Position numbers and translations under genes: made by a program
The notes under the pieces: model-generated
What the model was told of the DNA's origin: nothing
Database searches by the model: none
The model's input: the letters and a program-made list of their open reading frames with translations, nothing else
Virus record (IMG/VR): IMGVR_UViG_3300021952_000015
Span: 1-37,063 of that record
Length of the DNA stretch: 37,063 bases
Strand: one strand, 5' to 3'
Source of the DNA: a virus
Shown: piece after piece, positions 28,233 through 36,773 of the stretch
Position numbering within the stretch: position 1 is the first letter of the stretch
Layout: each line of letters opens with the position of its first letter

Positions 28233-28601
28233 TCAAATTACGCTGACCAGTTCAACGGTTAAATCAACAAGACCGCCAGAGCGTTGCCTCTCTTCCGGTG
28301 AGCGGCTGTACCGCCAAAGCGTTTCAGAAGCCATTATTGATGGTGTTGAGGTATGGCCGGACCATATAACTGCAGGCAACACAAACGGCAGACAAGTCCC
28401 CTGCTGACCGCGATAGTGAGAGCGAATTTGAGAAGCCTCTGCAGCGTTTATATTTTCAAAGCTCAGCTTTAACTCAGAACCTGTAACAACGCTGCCATGA
28501 AGGAACCTTGTCGCGCCAGCCTGTGATGGCACAACAGTGGCAGGAAATTCCCCAAAGGTATAAGACCTTGATTCTGGCTCAACAGCAGGAAATGCAGCCA
28601 T
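28233..28601 (-). CDS. Tail-tip-associated protein, tandem paralogue 2
   Basis: A 122-residue protein from ATG 28601 (MAAFPAVEPESRSYTFGEFP). It is clearly related to the next gene upstream: FP-x-PxSRxxTxG-FP start, ELKLSFENINAAEASQIRSH, YRGQQGTCLPFVLPAVIWSG, and a C-terminal VDLTVELVSV. Such proteins follow tail-tip genes in cyanosiphophages and are probably virion components. Lower GC than the replication region. Confidence 0.75.
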   Translation of the reverse strand: MAAFPAVEPESRSYTFGEFPATVVPSQAGATRFLHGSVVTGSELKLSFENINAAEASQIRSHYRGQQGTCLPFVLPAVIWSGHTSTPSIMASETLWRYSRSPEERQRSGGLVDLTVELVSVI

Positions 28602-28657
28602 TATCTTACCAGGGCCAAGCCGTGACAAACGCTTTGCAAAACAGGCTATTCATTGTT

Positions 28658-29032
28658 TTATCCAGGAGAGACGCTTTCTAGTTTGACTTTAATGGTGTAT
28701 CTATCGCAGCCAACCTCATCAACAGCTGGAGAATCCGCATATCGCCAGCCGTACGATGTTAGAGTGAAGTCTGCAGCATTAAAACCGGACAAAACTTCAG
28801 GCGGCAGCACAAAGCTCAAATGGCCACCCTGCTGCCCTAGGTAATGGTTCATGATTAAAAGCATGTCTGATTCAGACACGGCAACAAAAGCAAGCTGCAA
28901 TCTGCTGCCAATCATTGCATTGCTTTGCCTAACACTACGATCAACACCGCTGAGCGTTTGCGAGCGCTTGTTTGGATAGTCGCCTGGTGTAAACAGCCTG
29001 CTGCTTGGGGCAATAGATGGAAATGTTGCCAC
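28658..29032 (-). CDS. Tail-tip-associated protein, tandem paralogue 1
   Basis: A 124-residue protein starting with GTG at 29032 (MATFPSIAPSSRLFTPGDYP). It has the same modules as its paralogue downstream: SRLQLAFVAVSESDMLLIMN, HYLGQQGGHLSFVLPPEVLS and YTIKVKLESVS. The GTG is separated from the tail-tip stop by only 2 nt. It is likely a small structural protein of the tail tip or fibre attachment. The pair arose by duplication, with strong divergence since. Confidence 0.75.
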   Translation of the reverse strand: MATFPSIAPSSRLFTPGDYPNKRSQTLSGVDRSVRQSNAMIGSRLQLAFVAVSESDMLLIMNHYLGQQGGHLSFVLPPEVLSGFNAADFTLTSYGWRYADSPAVDEVGCDRYTIKVKLESVSPG

Positions 29033-29034
29033 AA

Positions 29035-31605
29035 TCAGATCCTCTCTGATGGCGGCGTGAAGTTAGCAGTGTATTTAGCGACGCCTGGTGTTACGACAGT
29101 TTGGCCAATCTTGGTGGCCAGGCCGCTGCTGCAGCTATCAAGGAAGTGCATTGTAGAAAGGTCAATTGCTAGCGAGCCATTGAAGGAGGCACTATCAGGA
29201 GTGAGTGAGCTGCCATCCAAGAAGACACGTAAGGTGCCAGAACCGTCAAGGGTGATAGCAACGTGATGCCAGGTGTCTAAGGAAATGTCTGCATAGTAAG
29301 TACTGGATCCGTATGCAGTGTCATACAGACGCACCATCAACCTTCCTGTGGAGCCAGAAATAAAATGATAGACTTGAAGATTCCAATCGTATTGGCTAGC
29401 AAACCCACCCATCAGTAACACATTGTTAGCAGTGTAGCTGCCATAAGTAATTCGTTGGAACCACAACTCAACTGTCCAAGGGCTTGTTCCATTTGGCAAG
29501 CCAATGCCAGTAGCAGTCAGTACGCTATCACCTGATGCTGTGTATCCAGTAGTGGCATTGATGATTGGATCGCCAAATGGCCCGCCGCTAGCTGCAAGCG
29601 TTGGTGTTCCAGTTGTAGACAAGCCAGACGCATTAAGCTGCAGAACACTGCTCACCACTTCCGCTTGAATGCGATATGCAGTTGGGCCTGATCCGAGTGT
29701 GTAGGTGATGGTATCTGAGATGTCCATTTCGTCAAACCCTCCGCCTTTCCAGGCTGTAGCAGACACAGTTACAGTCTGCGTTCCCGTAATCTCAGAAATA
29801 TCTACGTTAAAAACAACTGTTCCAATAGTTGCAGTTGCCCCTGGCCCAAGCGGCGCGATGATCAGCTTTAAGCCGGTTACATTGAGAGTGATCTCAAGGA
29901 AATCAGGATCTAAAACTGGATACCCTTCAACATCAAGACCATCCAATTTATTGATTGGCGTCGGGTTGCAAGTTGCCGAAATTGTGACTTTTGCAAAGCC
30001 GGGCTCATCTGCGGGCTCGACTACTGCGTCTAAAAACTGAAGAACGCTAGTCAGTTTTGGCTTAACAGCCTCGGGATCTATTGTTGGGTCATAATCAAGC
30101 AAACTGTATGCTCCAGCAGCTGTCACTGTCGCGTCTGGCGAGCTCCATGTTTCAGCGGGAATTGTGTTATCCGTGGAGCTGTTAAGATCGCATCCCACGC
30201 CTGTTTTGTTGCTAGCAATCAAAATGCCTGTTCCAGTTGCGGCAGCAACATCAAGTGCAACAACGCTTTTGCCTTCAGCTGTAATTGGGAAATGACAGCA
30301 TTCGTAGCTGACCTGCCCAGATAGGGTTTTGGTGATGCGCTCTATCTGATACAGGTAATCATGCTCGCTCAAGGCAAAGCCAGCTGCATTGCGGGATAGC
30401 CTCACCCGCACAATGTCACCCTGAGACAGGCTGTTATGAGATCCAGCACGAGCTGTAAATCTGATTGCATGCGTAGTGTTAATCCGCTTTGATAAGACAT
30501 AGGCTCCATACTTGACAGCATGGGCTTCGTTTGTGCAAAACTCACTGAGATCATGGCTCTCATACGGGCCTGATGCAGCCGTGCCGTTGTAGCGAACTTG
30601 TGCAGTACGAATGATGCCAAAATCATCCTCCAGCTGTTGCCGCCAAGTTACCTGGGCAGCAAATGGCAATCGACTGACAAGCGACGTATATTGAATCTCT
30701 AGGCTGTCTGGCAATATGGTGTTTTCGTTAAACTCATATTTCCAAACGATTGCACCAGTGTTGATGGTGCCGTTGGCATTGACTGGCAGCAATGGCTTTA
30801 GGCCTTTCTTGCCAGCGATACTGGTTACACCCAGCAGGAAATAGGGCGCCCACTTTGCCAGCACATCACTGACGTTCTGACTTTCGGTGATCCAGCAGTT
30901 GCAGGTAAACCCGTTAATCTCCAGGAAATCATCTGCTGCCTTTAAAGCCGTGGTATCAATCAGAGCGCTTGGCACCCTGCTGCTGTTCACCCACGCCCAG
31001 CGGATCAAATCAACGAAGCTGTCACTAGCACCAGTCACGCCATCCTGCAGCCGGGTCACGCGCATCCCGCCACGGATGAAGGCATGTACCTGCCGGTTCC
31101 ACTGGTCAAACCCATCTGGAATTGTGACCTGGAATGAGAGAGTGCTCATCCCGGTGTACGCACCCACCGAACCGCAGTAGTACGGGCACTCGGGCATGGT
31201 GTACCCAGCCCTGACCACAATGGCGTTACCAGGTGTCCAGGTGCCAGCGCGGCGGTTGTAGGTTTGCGAGTGGCTACCCACCCGGCAGCTGCGCTGAAAG
31301 ACATCCTTCACCGGGATGCTGTCAACCTGTCCTTCGCTCAGCACCAGGTGATAGTAGGCGGTGACGTTGTTGGTGGCGTCGTTCTCAAACCGCGCCTCTG
31401 TAGCGCCGGGGCTGATCAGTACACCGCCTTTGCTGTTGCGCCGCCGACAGAACACAATCGGCACTGGCTCACCCAGCTCTGCTGCACGCTGAGGCACATC
31501 AAGCTTGCGGCTTGCTGCAGCGCCTGACTCAGTGGCTGGTGTGTCAACCTGTCCCGCTTGAATGGCCAGCAGTGCCAGCGGATCGGTTGCGCTAATCAAG
31601 CTCAT
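29035..31605 (-). CDS. Tail tip/host-specificity protein with C-terminal LamG-like domain
   Basis: An 856-residue protein from ATG 31605 (MSLISATDPLALLAIQAGQV), overlapping the upstream stop as ATGA; ATG 31614 is an alternative. The N-terminal 450 residues resemble phage tail-tip proteins (RRRNSKGGVLISPGATEARF; FLEINGFTCNCWITESQNVS). The middle (about 480-680) consists of Ig-like and linker repeats. The C-terminal 150 residues form a LamG/concanavalin-like beta sandwich: WTVELWFQRITYG, WNLQVYHFISG, DTWHHVAITLDGSGTLRVFL. This last part probably binds cell-surface glycans and determines host range. Confidence 0.85.
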   Translation of the reverse strand: MSLISATDPLALLAIQAGQVDTPATESGAAASRKLDVPQRAAELGEPVPIVFCRRRNSKGGVLISPGATEARFENDATNNVTAYYHLVLSEGQVDSIPVKDVFQRSCRVGSHSQTYNRRAGTWTPGNAIVVRAGYTMPECPYYCGSVGAYTGMSTLSFQVTIPDGFDQWNRQVHAFIRGGMRVTRLQDGVTGASDSFVDLIRWAWVNSSRVPSALIDTTALKAADDFLEINGFTCNCWITESQNVSDVLAKWAPYFLLGVTSIAGKKGLKPLLPVNANGTINTGAIVWKYEFNENTILPDSLEIQYTSLVSRLPFAAQVTWRQQLEDDFGIIRTAQVRYNGTAASGPYESHDLSEFCTNEAHAVKYGAYVLSKRINTTHAIRFTARAGSHNSLSQGDIVRVRLSRNAAGFALSEHDYLYQIERITKTLSGQVSYECCHFPITAEGKSVVALDVAAATGTGILIASNKTGVGCDLNSSTDNTIPAETWSSPDATVTAAGAYSLLDYDPTIDPEAVKPKLTSVLQFLDAVVEPADEPGFAKVTISATCNPTPINKLDGLDVEGYPVLDPDFLEITLNVTGLKLIIAPLGPGATATIGTVVFNVDISEITGTQTVTVSATAWKGGGFDEMDISDTITYTLGSGPTAYRIQAEVVSSVLQLNASGLSTTGTPTLAASGGPFGDPIINATTGYTASGDSVLTATGIGLPNGTSPWTVELWFQRITYGSYTANNVLLMGGFASQYDWNLQVYHFISGSTGRLMVRLYDTAYGSSTYYADISLDTWHHVAITLDGSGTLRVFLDGSSLTPDSASFNGSLAIDLSTMHFLDSCSSGLATKIGQTVVTPGVAKYTANFTPPSERI

Positions 31606-32066
31606 AACCGGCACCCCTTGCCCATCAGGGCTGTGGTCAGCTTGCGCGGCGGTAACTGCGCACCAACCGGGCTCAAAGCGGATCCCAACTGCAGGGTGAT
31701 GCTGGTGAGCCCACCGCGACCACCAACTACCTGGCCGGTGTATCCGGCCACCAGCGTCTGGCCCGCCTGGGGCGTGTCGTTACCCAGGATGGGATCGAAC
31801 TGGTAGATGCTGAGCTCTACCAGGTAGCCATTGCGGATGGCAGCTTCAAACGCTGAGATCACAGGGGCGATAGCTGGCGCACTCACGCTGATGTCAGTCT
31901 CATCACCGCTTACGCCAGCAGTGAAGCCATCTGCAATGAACGGCACATACTCCCAGCTGTTACTGGCAAAGGTCACGGTGGTATTGCTGTAGTAGCTCTG
32001 CCACCGCTGGTAGGTGGTGCCGCCGGTGTCGTAGATCCGCAGGTACTGTGACTGTGCGCGGGCCAT
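31602..32066 (-). CDS. Minor tail protein (DUF1833-like)
   Basis: A 154-residue protein between tape measure and tail tip. Features: SNSWEYVPFIADGFTAGVSG, DISVSAPAIAPVISAFEAAI, NGYLVELSIYQFD and TSITLQLGSALSPVGAQLPP. The position and pattern are those of small distal-tail or DUF1833-type proteins of siphophages. Its start shares a TGATG with the tape-measure stop. Probably a tail-tip hub component. Confidence 0.75.
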   Translation of the reverse strand: MARAQSQYLRIYDTGGTTYQRWQSYYSNTTVTFASNSWEYVPFIADGFTAGVSGDETDISVSAPAIAPVISAFEAAIRNGYLVELSIYQFDPILGNDTPQAGQTLVAGYTGQVVGGRGGLTSITLQLGSALSPVGAQLPPRKLTTALMGKGCRL

Positions 32067-33781
32067 CAGCTCATCCCTAATGCCAGGCGTGCAGAGGGTG
32101 TCCGCAACCTGGAGAACACACCATCAGCAGTGAGGCGCATCGCACGCTCCAGGTCGGTCATGCTCACCCACTGCTGCCCGTCTTGCTGCAGCACCGGGCC
32201 GGTGGTGATGTTGATCTGTGGCCGCACCGTGGCGCCTGCACCGCTGCCGGAGAGCACAGCAGCACCACGGGCACCGGAGAGGTAGGCCATGGATGCACCG
32301 GCCATCTTAGATTCGGGCACGATGTATTCCCGCTGGCCGCCTTCACCCACCATTGCCATCGTGGGCCGTGACACCACACCACCCTGCGCAAAGGCCGGCA
32401 CAGTGATGGTTGGTATCAGCGGGATGTCTGGCGCTGGCAGGCGGTTGAAGCCAGCGATCAAGCGGTTGACCAGGCCGGTGGCGGAGTTGATCTGATTGGC
32501 CACGTACTGCAGCACACCACGGAATGCGCCTTTGATGCCGTTCACCATGCCGCTCCAGGCATTGCTAGCGAGCTTGGCCACGCTGTCCCAGACGCCAGCC
32601 CAGAACTTGCGTATTGGCTCACCCCACTGCCAGAGCACTTTGAGACCATCGCTAATGGCCGTGCCAAGCCAGACAAAGAACTTGCCAATCGGCTCGCGGA
32701 AGGCGATGCACATCGCCACTACTGCCGCCACAGCCAGCACGGTCCAGCCGACCGGGCCAGAGAAGAAGGCCAACAGGCCAGGGATGAGCGTGCCGCCGAT
32801 CCAGGCCAGCAGACCGGAGAACGCGGCGGTAATGCCTGCAACAGCAGGGCCAACGGCACCAAGCCAGCCGCCGATGACTGCACCAAGCTGTAGGCCAGAC
32901 AAGGCTGTAGCGATGGAAATTGCAGCGGTGATTGCAGGAGCCAACACGACAAACGCAGCGGCCAAGGCCACCACACCACCGACGATGGCCTGCAGGGGGC
33001 CTGGCAGCTGGCTAAACCCATTGGCAAGGGCGAGCACTGCATCTGAGATCACATTCAGCACCGGCATCAACGCCGTGCCTACGTTCACGCCTAGCTCCAG
33101 CAGCTTGCCCTGAAGCGCCGCGAGCTTGTCATTCAGCTTGTCGGCACCATCGGCAAACTTCGTGGTCATCGTTGCCGACAACCCATCAATAGCATCACGG
33201 CCACCATTGAGTAATGGAATCATGTCGGCGCCAGCCTTGCCAAACAGCTGCAGTGCCAGCGCTGTCTTCTGCGCACCGTCAGGCATTGCCTTGAACTTGT
33301 CAGCCACGTCAAGCATCACTTGGTCAGTGCTGCGCAGCTTGCCGGTTGCATCAGTGGCGTTGATGCCAAGCGTTTTCAATGCTTCAGCAGCGGGGGCAGT
33401 GCCACCAGCTACTAGCCCCTTGCTCAGCTTCACCATTGCGCTGCTCACGCCCTCGATGCTGGTGCCGCTTGCATTGGCAGCCTGCTGAAACTTGCTCAGC
33501 TGCTCCACGCTCACACCAGTCTTCTGCGACATATCGCGCATATTGTCCGCAGCATCAATGGCACCCTTGGCCATCGCTGCCAGGCCAGCACCCGTCGCCA
33601 ACGGCACCAATGAACCCAGCGCACCGCTCAGCCCACCAGCGCTACGAGCCAGGCCGCCCAGCGTCCCAGACACCTTCCCTGCAGTGCCGCTCAACCCACC
33701 AATGGCACGGCCCAGCGCCATAACCTGCCCTTCGCCCTGCACATCAGCTTTGATCTTCAGCAGCGCTTCCATCTGAGCCAT
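32066..33781 (-). CDS. Tail tape measure protein
   Basis: A 571-residue protein with the typical tape-measure signature: MRDMSQKTGVSVEQLSKFQQ, SSAMVKLSKGLVAGG, LQLFGKAGADMIPLLNGG, then a long hydrophobic section (about 265-361) with several possible membrane spans and Ala/Gly repeats, and a C-terminal GGVVSRPTMAMVGEGGQREY motif common in these proteins. It sets tail length and may form the DNA channel on entry. By the usual ratio of length to tail size it predicts a short siphovirus tail. It follows the frameshifted chaperone genes, as expected. Confidence 0.92.
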   Translation of the reverse strand: MAQMEALLKIKADVQGEGQVMALGRAIGGLSGTAGKVSGTLGGLARSAGGLSGALGSLVPLATGAGLAAMAKGAIDAADNMRDMSQKTGVSVEQLSKFQQAANASGTSIEGVSSAMVKLSKGLVAGGTAPAAEALKTLGINATDATGKLRSTDQVMLDVADKFKAMPDGAQKTALALQLFGKAGADMIPLLNGGRDAIDGLSATMTTKFADGADKLNDKLAALQGKLLELGVNVGTALMPVLNVISDAVLALANGFSQLPGPLQAIVGGVVALAAAFVVLAPAITAAISIATALSGLQLGAVIGGWLGAVGPAVAGITAAFSGLLAWIGGTLIPGLLAFFSGPVGWTVLAVAAVVAMCIAFREPIGKFFVWLGTAISDGLKVLWQWGEPIRKFWAGVWDSVAKLASNAWSGMVNGIKGAFRGVLQYVANQINSATGLVNRLIAGFNRLPAPDIPLIPTITVPAFAQGGVVSRPTMAMVGEGGQREYIVPESKMAGASMAYLSGARGAAVLSGSGAGATVRPQINITTGPVLQQDGQQWVSMTDLERAMRLTADGVFSRLRTPSARLALGMS

Positions 33782-34095
33782 TACTTCGCTCCTGATTTCT
33801 TGTTGATCAGCTCGCGTGCGTGCAGTTCCATTACCTGCAGATCCTCCATCACGCTGGGCAGATCCTTGATCTGATACAGGCTAGCCATCTGCAACACCAC
33901 GCCATAATCCAACCCGATCAACCCATTACCATCAGCCCGCCATTGAGTATCGCAACGAGTGAACAGTTCGACTGCAGACCAGTGCTCAGGCCACAGCACA
34001 TACTCAGCCGGCGCTAGGTGATGCGCTTCCAGGATCACGCCATAAGCGGCAGCATCAGCCTGTAACTGCGCCGTGTCACCCTTGCGTGATCGCAA
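33781..34095 (-). CDS. Tail assembly chaperone, downstream frame (GT-type extension; DUF1799-like)
   Basis: A 104-codon frame with no ATG; its apparent start is TTG 34095. The -1 frame is open upstream to the slippery site at 34119-34125 (LTGAVDYLL before RSRKGDT), so it is probably made only as a fusion to the preceding gene. Features: HHLAPAEYVLWPEHWSAVEL, QWRADGNGLIGLDYGVVLQM, similar to DUF1799. In lambda the equivalent G-T fusion recruits tail tube subunits to the tape measure. Ends at the tape-measure ATG. Confidence 0.8.
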   Translation of the reverse strand: MRSRKGDTAQLQADAAAYGVILEAHHLAPAEYVLWPEHWSAVELFTRCDTQWRADGNGLIGLDYGVVLQMASLYQIKDLPSVMEDLQVMELHARELINKKSGAK

Positions 34096-34115
34096 CAGGT
34101 AATCAACGGCGCCGG

Positions 34116-34496
34116 TCAGTTTTTTGCCTTGGCCTTCTCCGCGCTATCAATGAACGTGGCCACCAGCACATCAGCCACCGTTTCGATCTCCAACAGCCGA
34201 GCCTTCGCCTCCTCGCTGTAGGGCACCTGAGTTGTGTTGTCCGGCTCAAAAATGCCAGACCAGCCGGCCAGGATTTCGCTGGCAATGGCCCTGGTGGGCA
34301 GCTCGCTGATTACCTCATCACGAGCCGCGCAAGACTTGATGCGCTGGTACTCCAGCATGATCTCATCCATCCGGCTCTGGGGCAGCCGCTTGAAGATCGC
34401 ATCAAACGTATGGGTGCGATACCGGCCGCCGTCTTGCCGCTCCCTGATGGTGATGGGCCAGGAGAACGTAGGCGACTGCTCAAGAATGAAGCCCAT
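34116..34496 (-). CDS. Tail assembly chaperone, upstream frame (G-like)
   Basis: A 126-residue acidic-to-neutral helical protein (MGFILEQSPTFSWPITIRER; FDAIFKRLPQSRMDEIMLEY; EAKARLLEIETVADVLVATF) located between tail tube and tape measure, the position of the lambda G chaperone. It ends KAKN with the codons GCA AAA AAC TGA, which contain a slippery heptamer for -1 frameshifting into the downstream frame. Confidence 0.85.
   Translation of the reverse strand: MGFILEQSPTFSWPITIRERQDGGRYRTHTFDAIFKRLPQSRMDEIMLEYQRIKSCAARDEVISELPTRAIASEILAGWSGIFEPDNTTQVPYSEEAKARLLEIETVADVLVATFIDSAEKAKAKN
34119..34125 (-). promoter_or_regulatory. Slippery heptamer A AAA AAC for -1 frameshift
   Basis: On the minus strand the heptamer AAAAAAC sits in the X XXY YYZ frame, directly before the TGA stop of the G-like gene. 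A -1 slip continues as CTG ACC GGC GCC and stays open into the DUF1799-like frame through 33781. The position between tail tube and tape-measure genes is the classic one. Confidence 0.85.
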
Positions 34497-34497
34497 A

Positions 34498-35427
34498 TCA
34501 GGTCAGTGCAATGGTGAATTCGTCGTTGCCAGCTGCAGTGGGCAGCGGACGGAATGGCAGGGTGATGTTGGTCACACCATCGCTCTCATCCAGCGTCGGG
34601 CCATCAAAGGCGCAGTTGCTGGCGGTGAAGGTGACGATGTTGCCGGCAGGGCCGGTGTGGGTCCAGGTGATCGCACCGGCGGTCTGAGCGCTGGCGATCG
34701 CCAGGAAGTCTTTCGTGGCAAAGGCTGGCAGCTCGATGGTGATCGAGCCGCTGGGTTTGCGATCTGTGATCAGCACTTGCTTGGTGCAGCCGGCCAGCTG
34801 CCTGAAGACCATTTCAACGCCAAGGCTGAGGCTGAAGCTGGTCATGCAGGCCGACATGCCATGCACGCTCACGGTGGTGTTGTCGGCATTCACCACCAAC
34901 GGCGAAGCCTGAGCGCTGTACGTTTCCGTGGGCCGACTCAGAGCACCAGGGGCGGCATAGATTCCCATCTGGTCAAAGGCCAGCGTTGGGATACTCCCGG
35001 TTTCCAGGCTCAGCTCTGCCGTGCCACGGATGCCGGTGATGGCCTGCCGGCTGCCGTTGTCGGCGTAGAAGTCCATGGTGTAGCTGCTGAAGCTGCTGCT
35101 CACCGGCGCATAGGTCACGCTGGTGGAAGCCACCACGGTCTCGCTCAGCCCGCAAGCTTTGAGCATGGCGCCCCATCTAGGGGCAGTGCCAGCAGTGCCA
35201 GAGCCAGCCAGCTCGACCGTGCCCTTCACCGGCACCGAGCGCTGCGCGACGACGCTGGCGCGGTTGCCCAGGTACGACTGGATCGTTTCACGCTCAATGA
35301 GCTCAAGCGCCAGCGGTTCAATATCCAGCTCAGTGAACAGCAGGGCATCAGTTGCAGCAGGGCTGGAGCTGACCCCATAGGAGCCCTCGGCCTTTACCAG
35401 TGCCAGACGATTACGCCACAGGGCCAT
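34498..35427 (-). CDS. Major tail tube protein
   Basis: A 309-residue protein from ATG 35427 (MALWRNRLALVKAEGSYGVS), preceded by GAGGA at good spacing. Typical tube-protein pattern: ETIQSYLGNRASVVAQRSVP near residue 50, an RWGAMLKACGLSETV segment, and a C-terminal GVTNITLPFRPLPTAAGNDE, with beta-rich composition throughout. An insertion of Ig-like character in the second half is possible. It polymerises into the tail tube around the tape measure. Confidence 0.88.
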   Translation of the reverse strand: MALWRNRLALVKAEGSYGVSSSPAATDALLFTELDIEPLALELIERETIQSYLGNRASVVAQRSVPVKGTVELAGSGTAGTAPRWGAMLKACGLSETVVASTSVTYAPVSSSFSSYTMDFYADNGSRQAITGIRGTAELSLETGSIPTLAFDQMGIYAAPGALSRPTETYSAQASPLVVNADNTTVSVHGMSACMTSFSLSLGVEMVFRQLAGCTKQVLITDRKPSGSITIELPAFATKDFLAIASAQTAGAITWTHTGPAGNIVTFTASNCAFDGPTLDESDGVTNITLPFRPLPTAAGNDEFTIALT

Positions 35428-35429
35428 GA

Positions 35430-35585
35430 TCAATCCTCAGGAGTGGGAGCGGGCTCGGCAGGCACTACCGGATCAGGCTGCACAGGCAGGGTTTGCTGTG
35501 TGCAGACCCACTGCCCACCTTCCAGCAGATACGATCCGCCTTCAGCTGGCAGGGGTGGTAACGGTGCTGGAGCTGAACGCGCCAT
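35430..35585 (-). CDS. Small proline-rich protein, 51 aa
   Basis: ATG 35585 to TGA 35432-35430, fitting exactly between the tail terminator and tail tube genes. The peptide (MARSAPAPLPPLPAEGGSYL, then LEGGQWVCTQQTLPVQPDPV, ending EPAPTPED) is proline-rich and resembles small linker proteins found at this point in other siphophages. No Shine-Dalgarno is evident. Real expression is likely because the gap is otherwise empty. Confidence 0.5.
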   Translation of the reverse strand: MARSAPAPLPPLPAEGGSYLLEGGQWVCTQQTLPVQPDPVVPAEPAPTPED

Positions 35586-35615
35586 GCTGCAGATGCAGAT
35601 GGTTCAGGCTATGAA

Positions 35616-36038
35616 TCAGGCCGTCAGATCATTTGCAGCGGTGCGATAGCGGACTTGATACGTGCAGACCATCCACACTGCCGGCTGATCGGCTGATTCA
35701 AGCTGCGGATCAACGCTTGTGGGCACAATGTCGATTGCCAGGCCGCCGATGCTGCGATCAGCCATCAGCTTGGCGTGAGCGCTCACGCGAACTGGATCGG
35801 CCAGTTGATCAGGGATATTGCCCCTGGCGTAAATTGCCACCAGCACGTCTAGCGTCCAGTCGAGCTTGCAAGTGCTGTAGGTAGCGGCTGGCTCTCTGCC
35901 ACCTTCAACCACGATGGCAGGGGCCTCGTTACGTGCGAAGGCCTCAACCCTGGAGCGGTAGATCCTCGTACCCACGCCAGAAGTGCCAGCCAGGCTGGTA
36001 GTGATAGCGGCCAGGATCTGCTCGCGTTTGCTGTCCAC
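35616..36038 (-). CDS. Tail terminator / head-tail joining protein
   Basis: A 140-residue protein starting with GTG 36038 (MDSKREQILAAITTSLAGTS). Conserved pattern: GVGTRIYRSRVEAFARNEAP, AIVVEGGREPA, WTLDVLVAIYARGN, VWMVCTYQVRYRTA. This matches small tail-terminator proteins (lambda U-like / gp17-like) encoded just upstream of the tail tube. It would cap the tail tube and connect it to the head. Confidence 0.75.
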   Translation of the reverse strand: MDSKREQILAAITTSLAGTSGVGTRIYRSRVEAFARNEAPAIVVEGGREPAATYSTCKLDWTLDVLVAIYARGNIPDQLADPVRVSAHAKLMADRSIGGLAIDIVPTSVDPQLESADQPAVWMVCTYQVRYRTAANDLTA

Positions 36039-36101
36039 TCAACTATCGCCAGGTGTTGTCAGTCTGAGTACAACCCTCATAGACGGGGACACTAGCGCTA
36101 T

Positions 36102-36773
36102 TTACGCCCAAGGCCCAACGGAGGTATTGGCGCCAGACGCACCGATGGGCCAGATGGCGAAGAAGGACCCTGCGATTGTGGAATAGGCGCCACCAGGCGC
36201 GGCTGAGAGCTTGTACTGGGGAATAAAAGTGCCGCCAGTGTTAATGCTTACTGTGCCGTGGTAGGTGTAGCCGTATTGAATTGTGGCTGCAGTGGTTGCT
36301 GCTGTAAGATTAGCAATCGTTGCAATCGTAATATGGGACGCCACTGTAGTGCCTGTGCCAACGGTTGGAGGGGCAACAGTGGCTCCGGTCACATAGGCAG
36401 TGTAAAAGATGTTGTTAAGAGCGGCGGTGCCACCAAACAGTATTCCAAGTGTGTGACTTGACGTGCCAGCAGTTTTTGAAAGCAGGAAATCAGCCGTAAA
36501 AGCGTAAACAGTGCCCGCTTCAAGTGTAACGCCAACATTGAACAGCGACTGCGCCGTAGAGCTATTTGCTCCTGCATAGTTACTATTCAGCCGGTAAAAC
36601 ATCATTGACGGCGACACGCCACGTCCAACTGGCGTTGAGTAAATCACCTTGCCGTCGTACTCGACTGCGCCAGCTGCTGCGGTATTTAGGTTTGTGCCAG
36701 CCTGCAGGTTCAGCGGGGCGTCGGACGCTGTTCCAGCAGGCAGCGTTACAGGGGTTAGGAAATTGCGGCTCAT
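36102..36773 (-). CDS. Tail fibre-like or virion decoration protein
   Basis: A 223-residue Ala/Thr/Gly-rich protein. The N-terminal segment (PLNLQAGTNLNTAAAGAVEY, DGKVIYSTPVGRGV) is a motif shared by phage tail fibre and structural proteins; the rest is beta-rich, with Gly/Thr repeats (VGTGTTVASHITIATIANLT) and ends FFAIWPIGASG. It is more A/T-rich than the tail genes. No enzymatic motif. Its ATG overlaps the stop of the upstream gene. Probably exposed on the virion. Confidence 0.75.
   Translation of the reverse strand: MSRNFLTPVTLPAGTASDAPLNLQAGTNLNTAAAGAVEYDGKVIYSTPVGRGVSPSMMFYRLNSNYAGANSSTAQSLFNVGVTLEAGTVYAFTADFLLSKTAGTSSHTLGILFGGTAALNNIFYTAYVTGATVAPPTVGTGTTVASHITIATIANLTAATTAATIQYGYTYHGTVSINTGGTFIPQYKLSAAPGGAYSTIAGSFFAIWPIGASGANTSVGPWA

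Noticed and set aside
34234-35649. 471-codon plus-strand ORF opposite the tail tube gene
   Set aside because: It is antisense to a strong structural gene, has low-complexity composition and no motif; long antisense frames are expected in GC-rich DNA.
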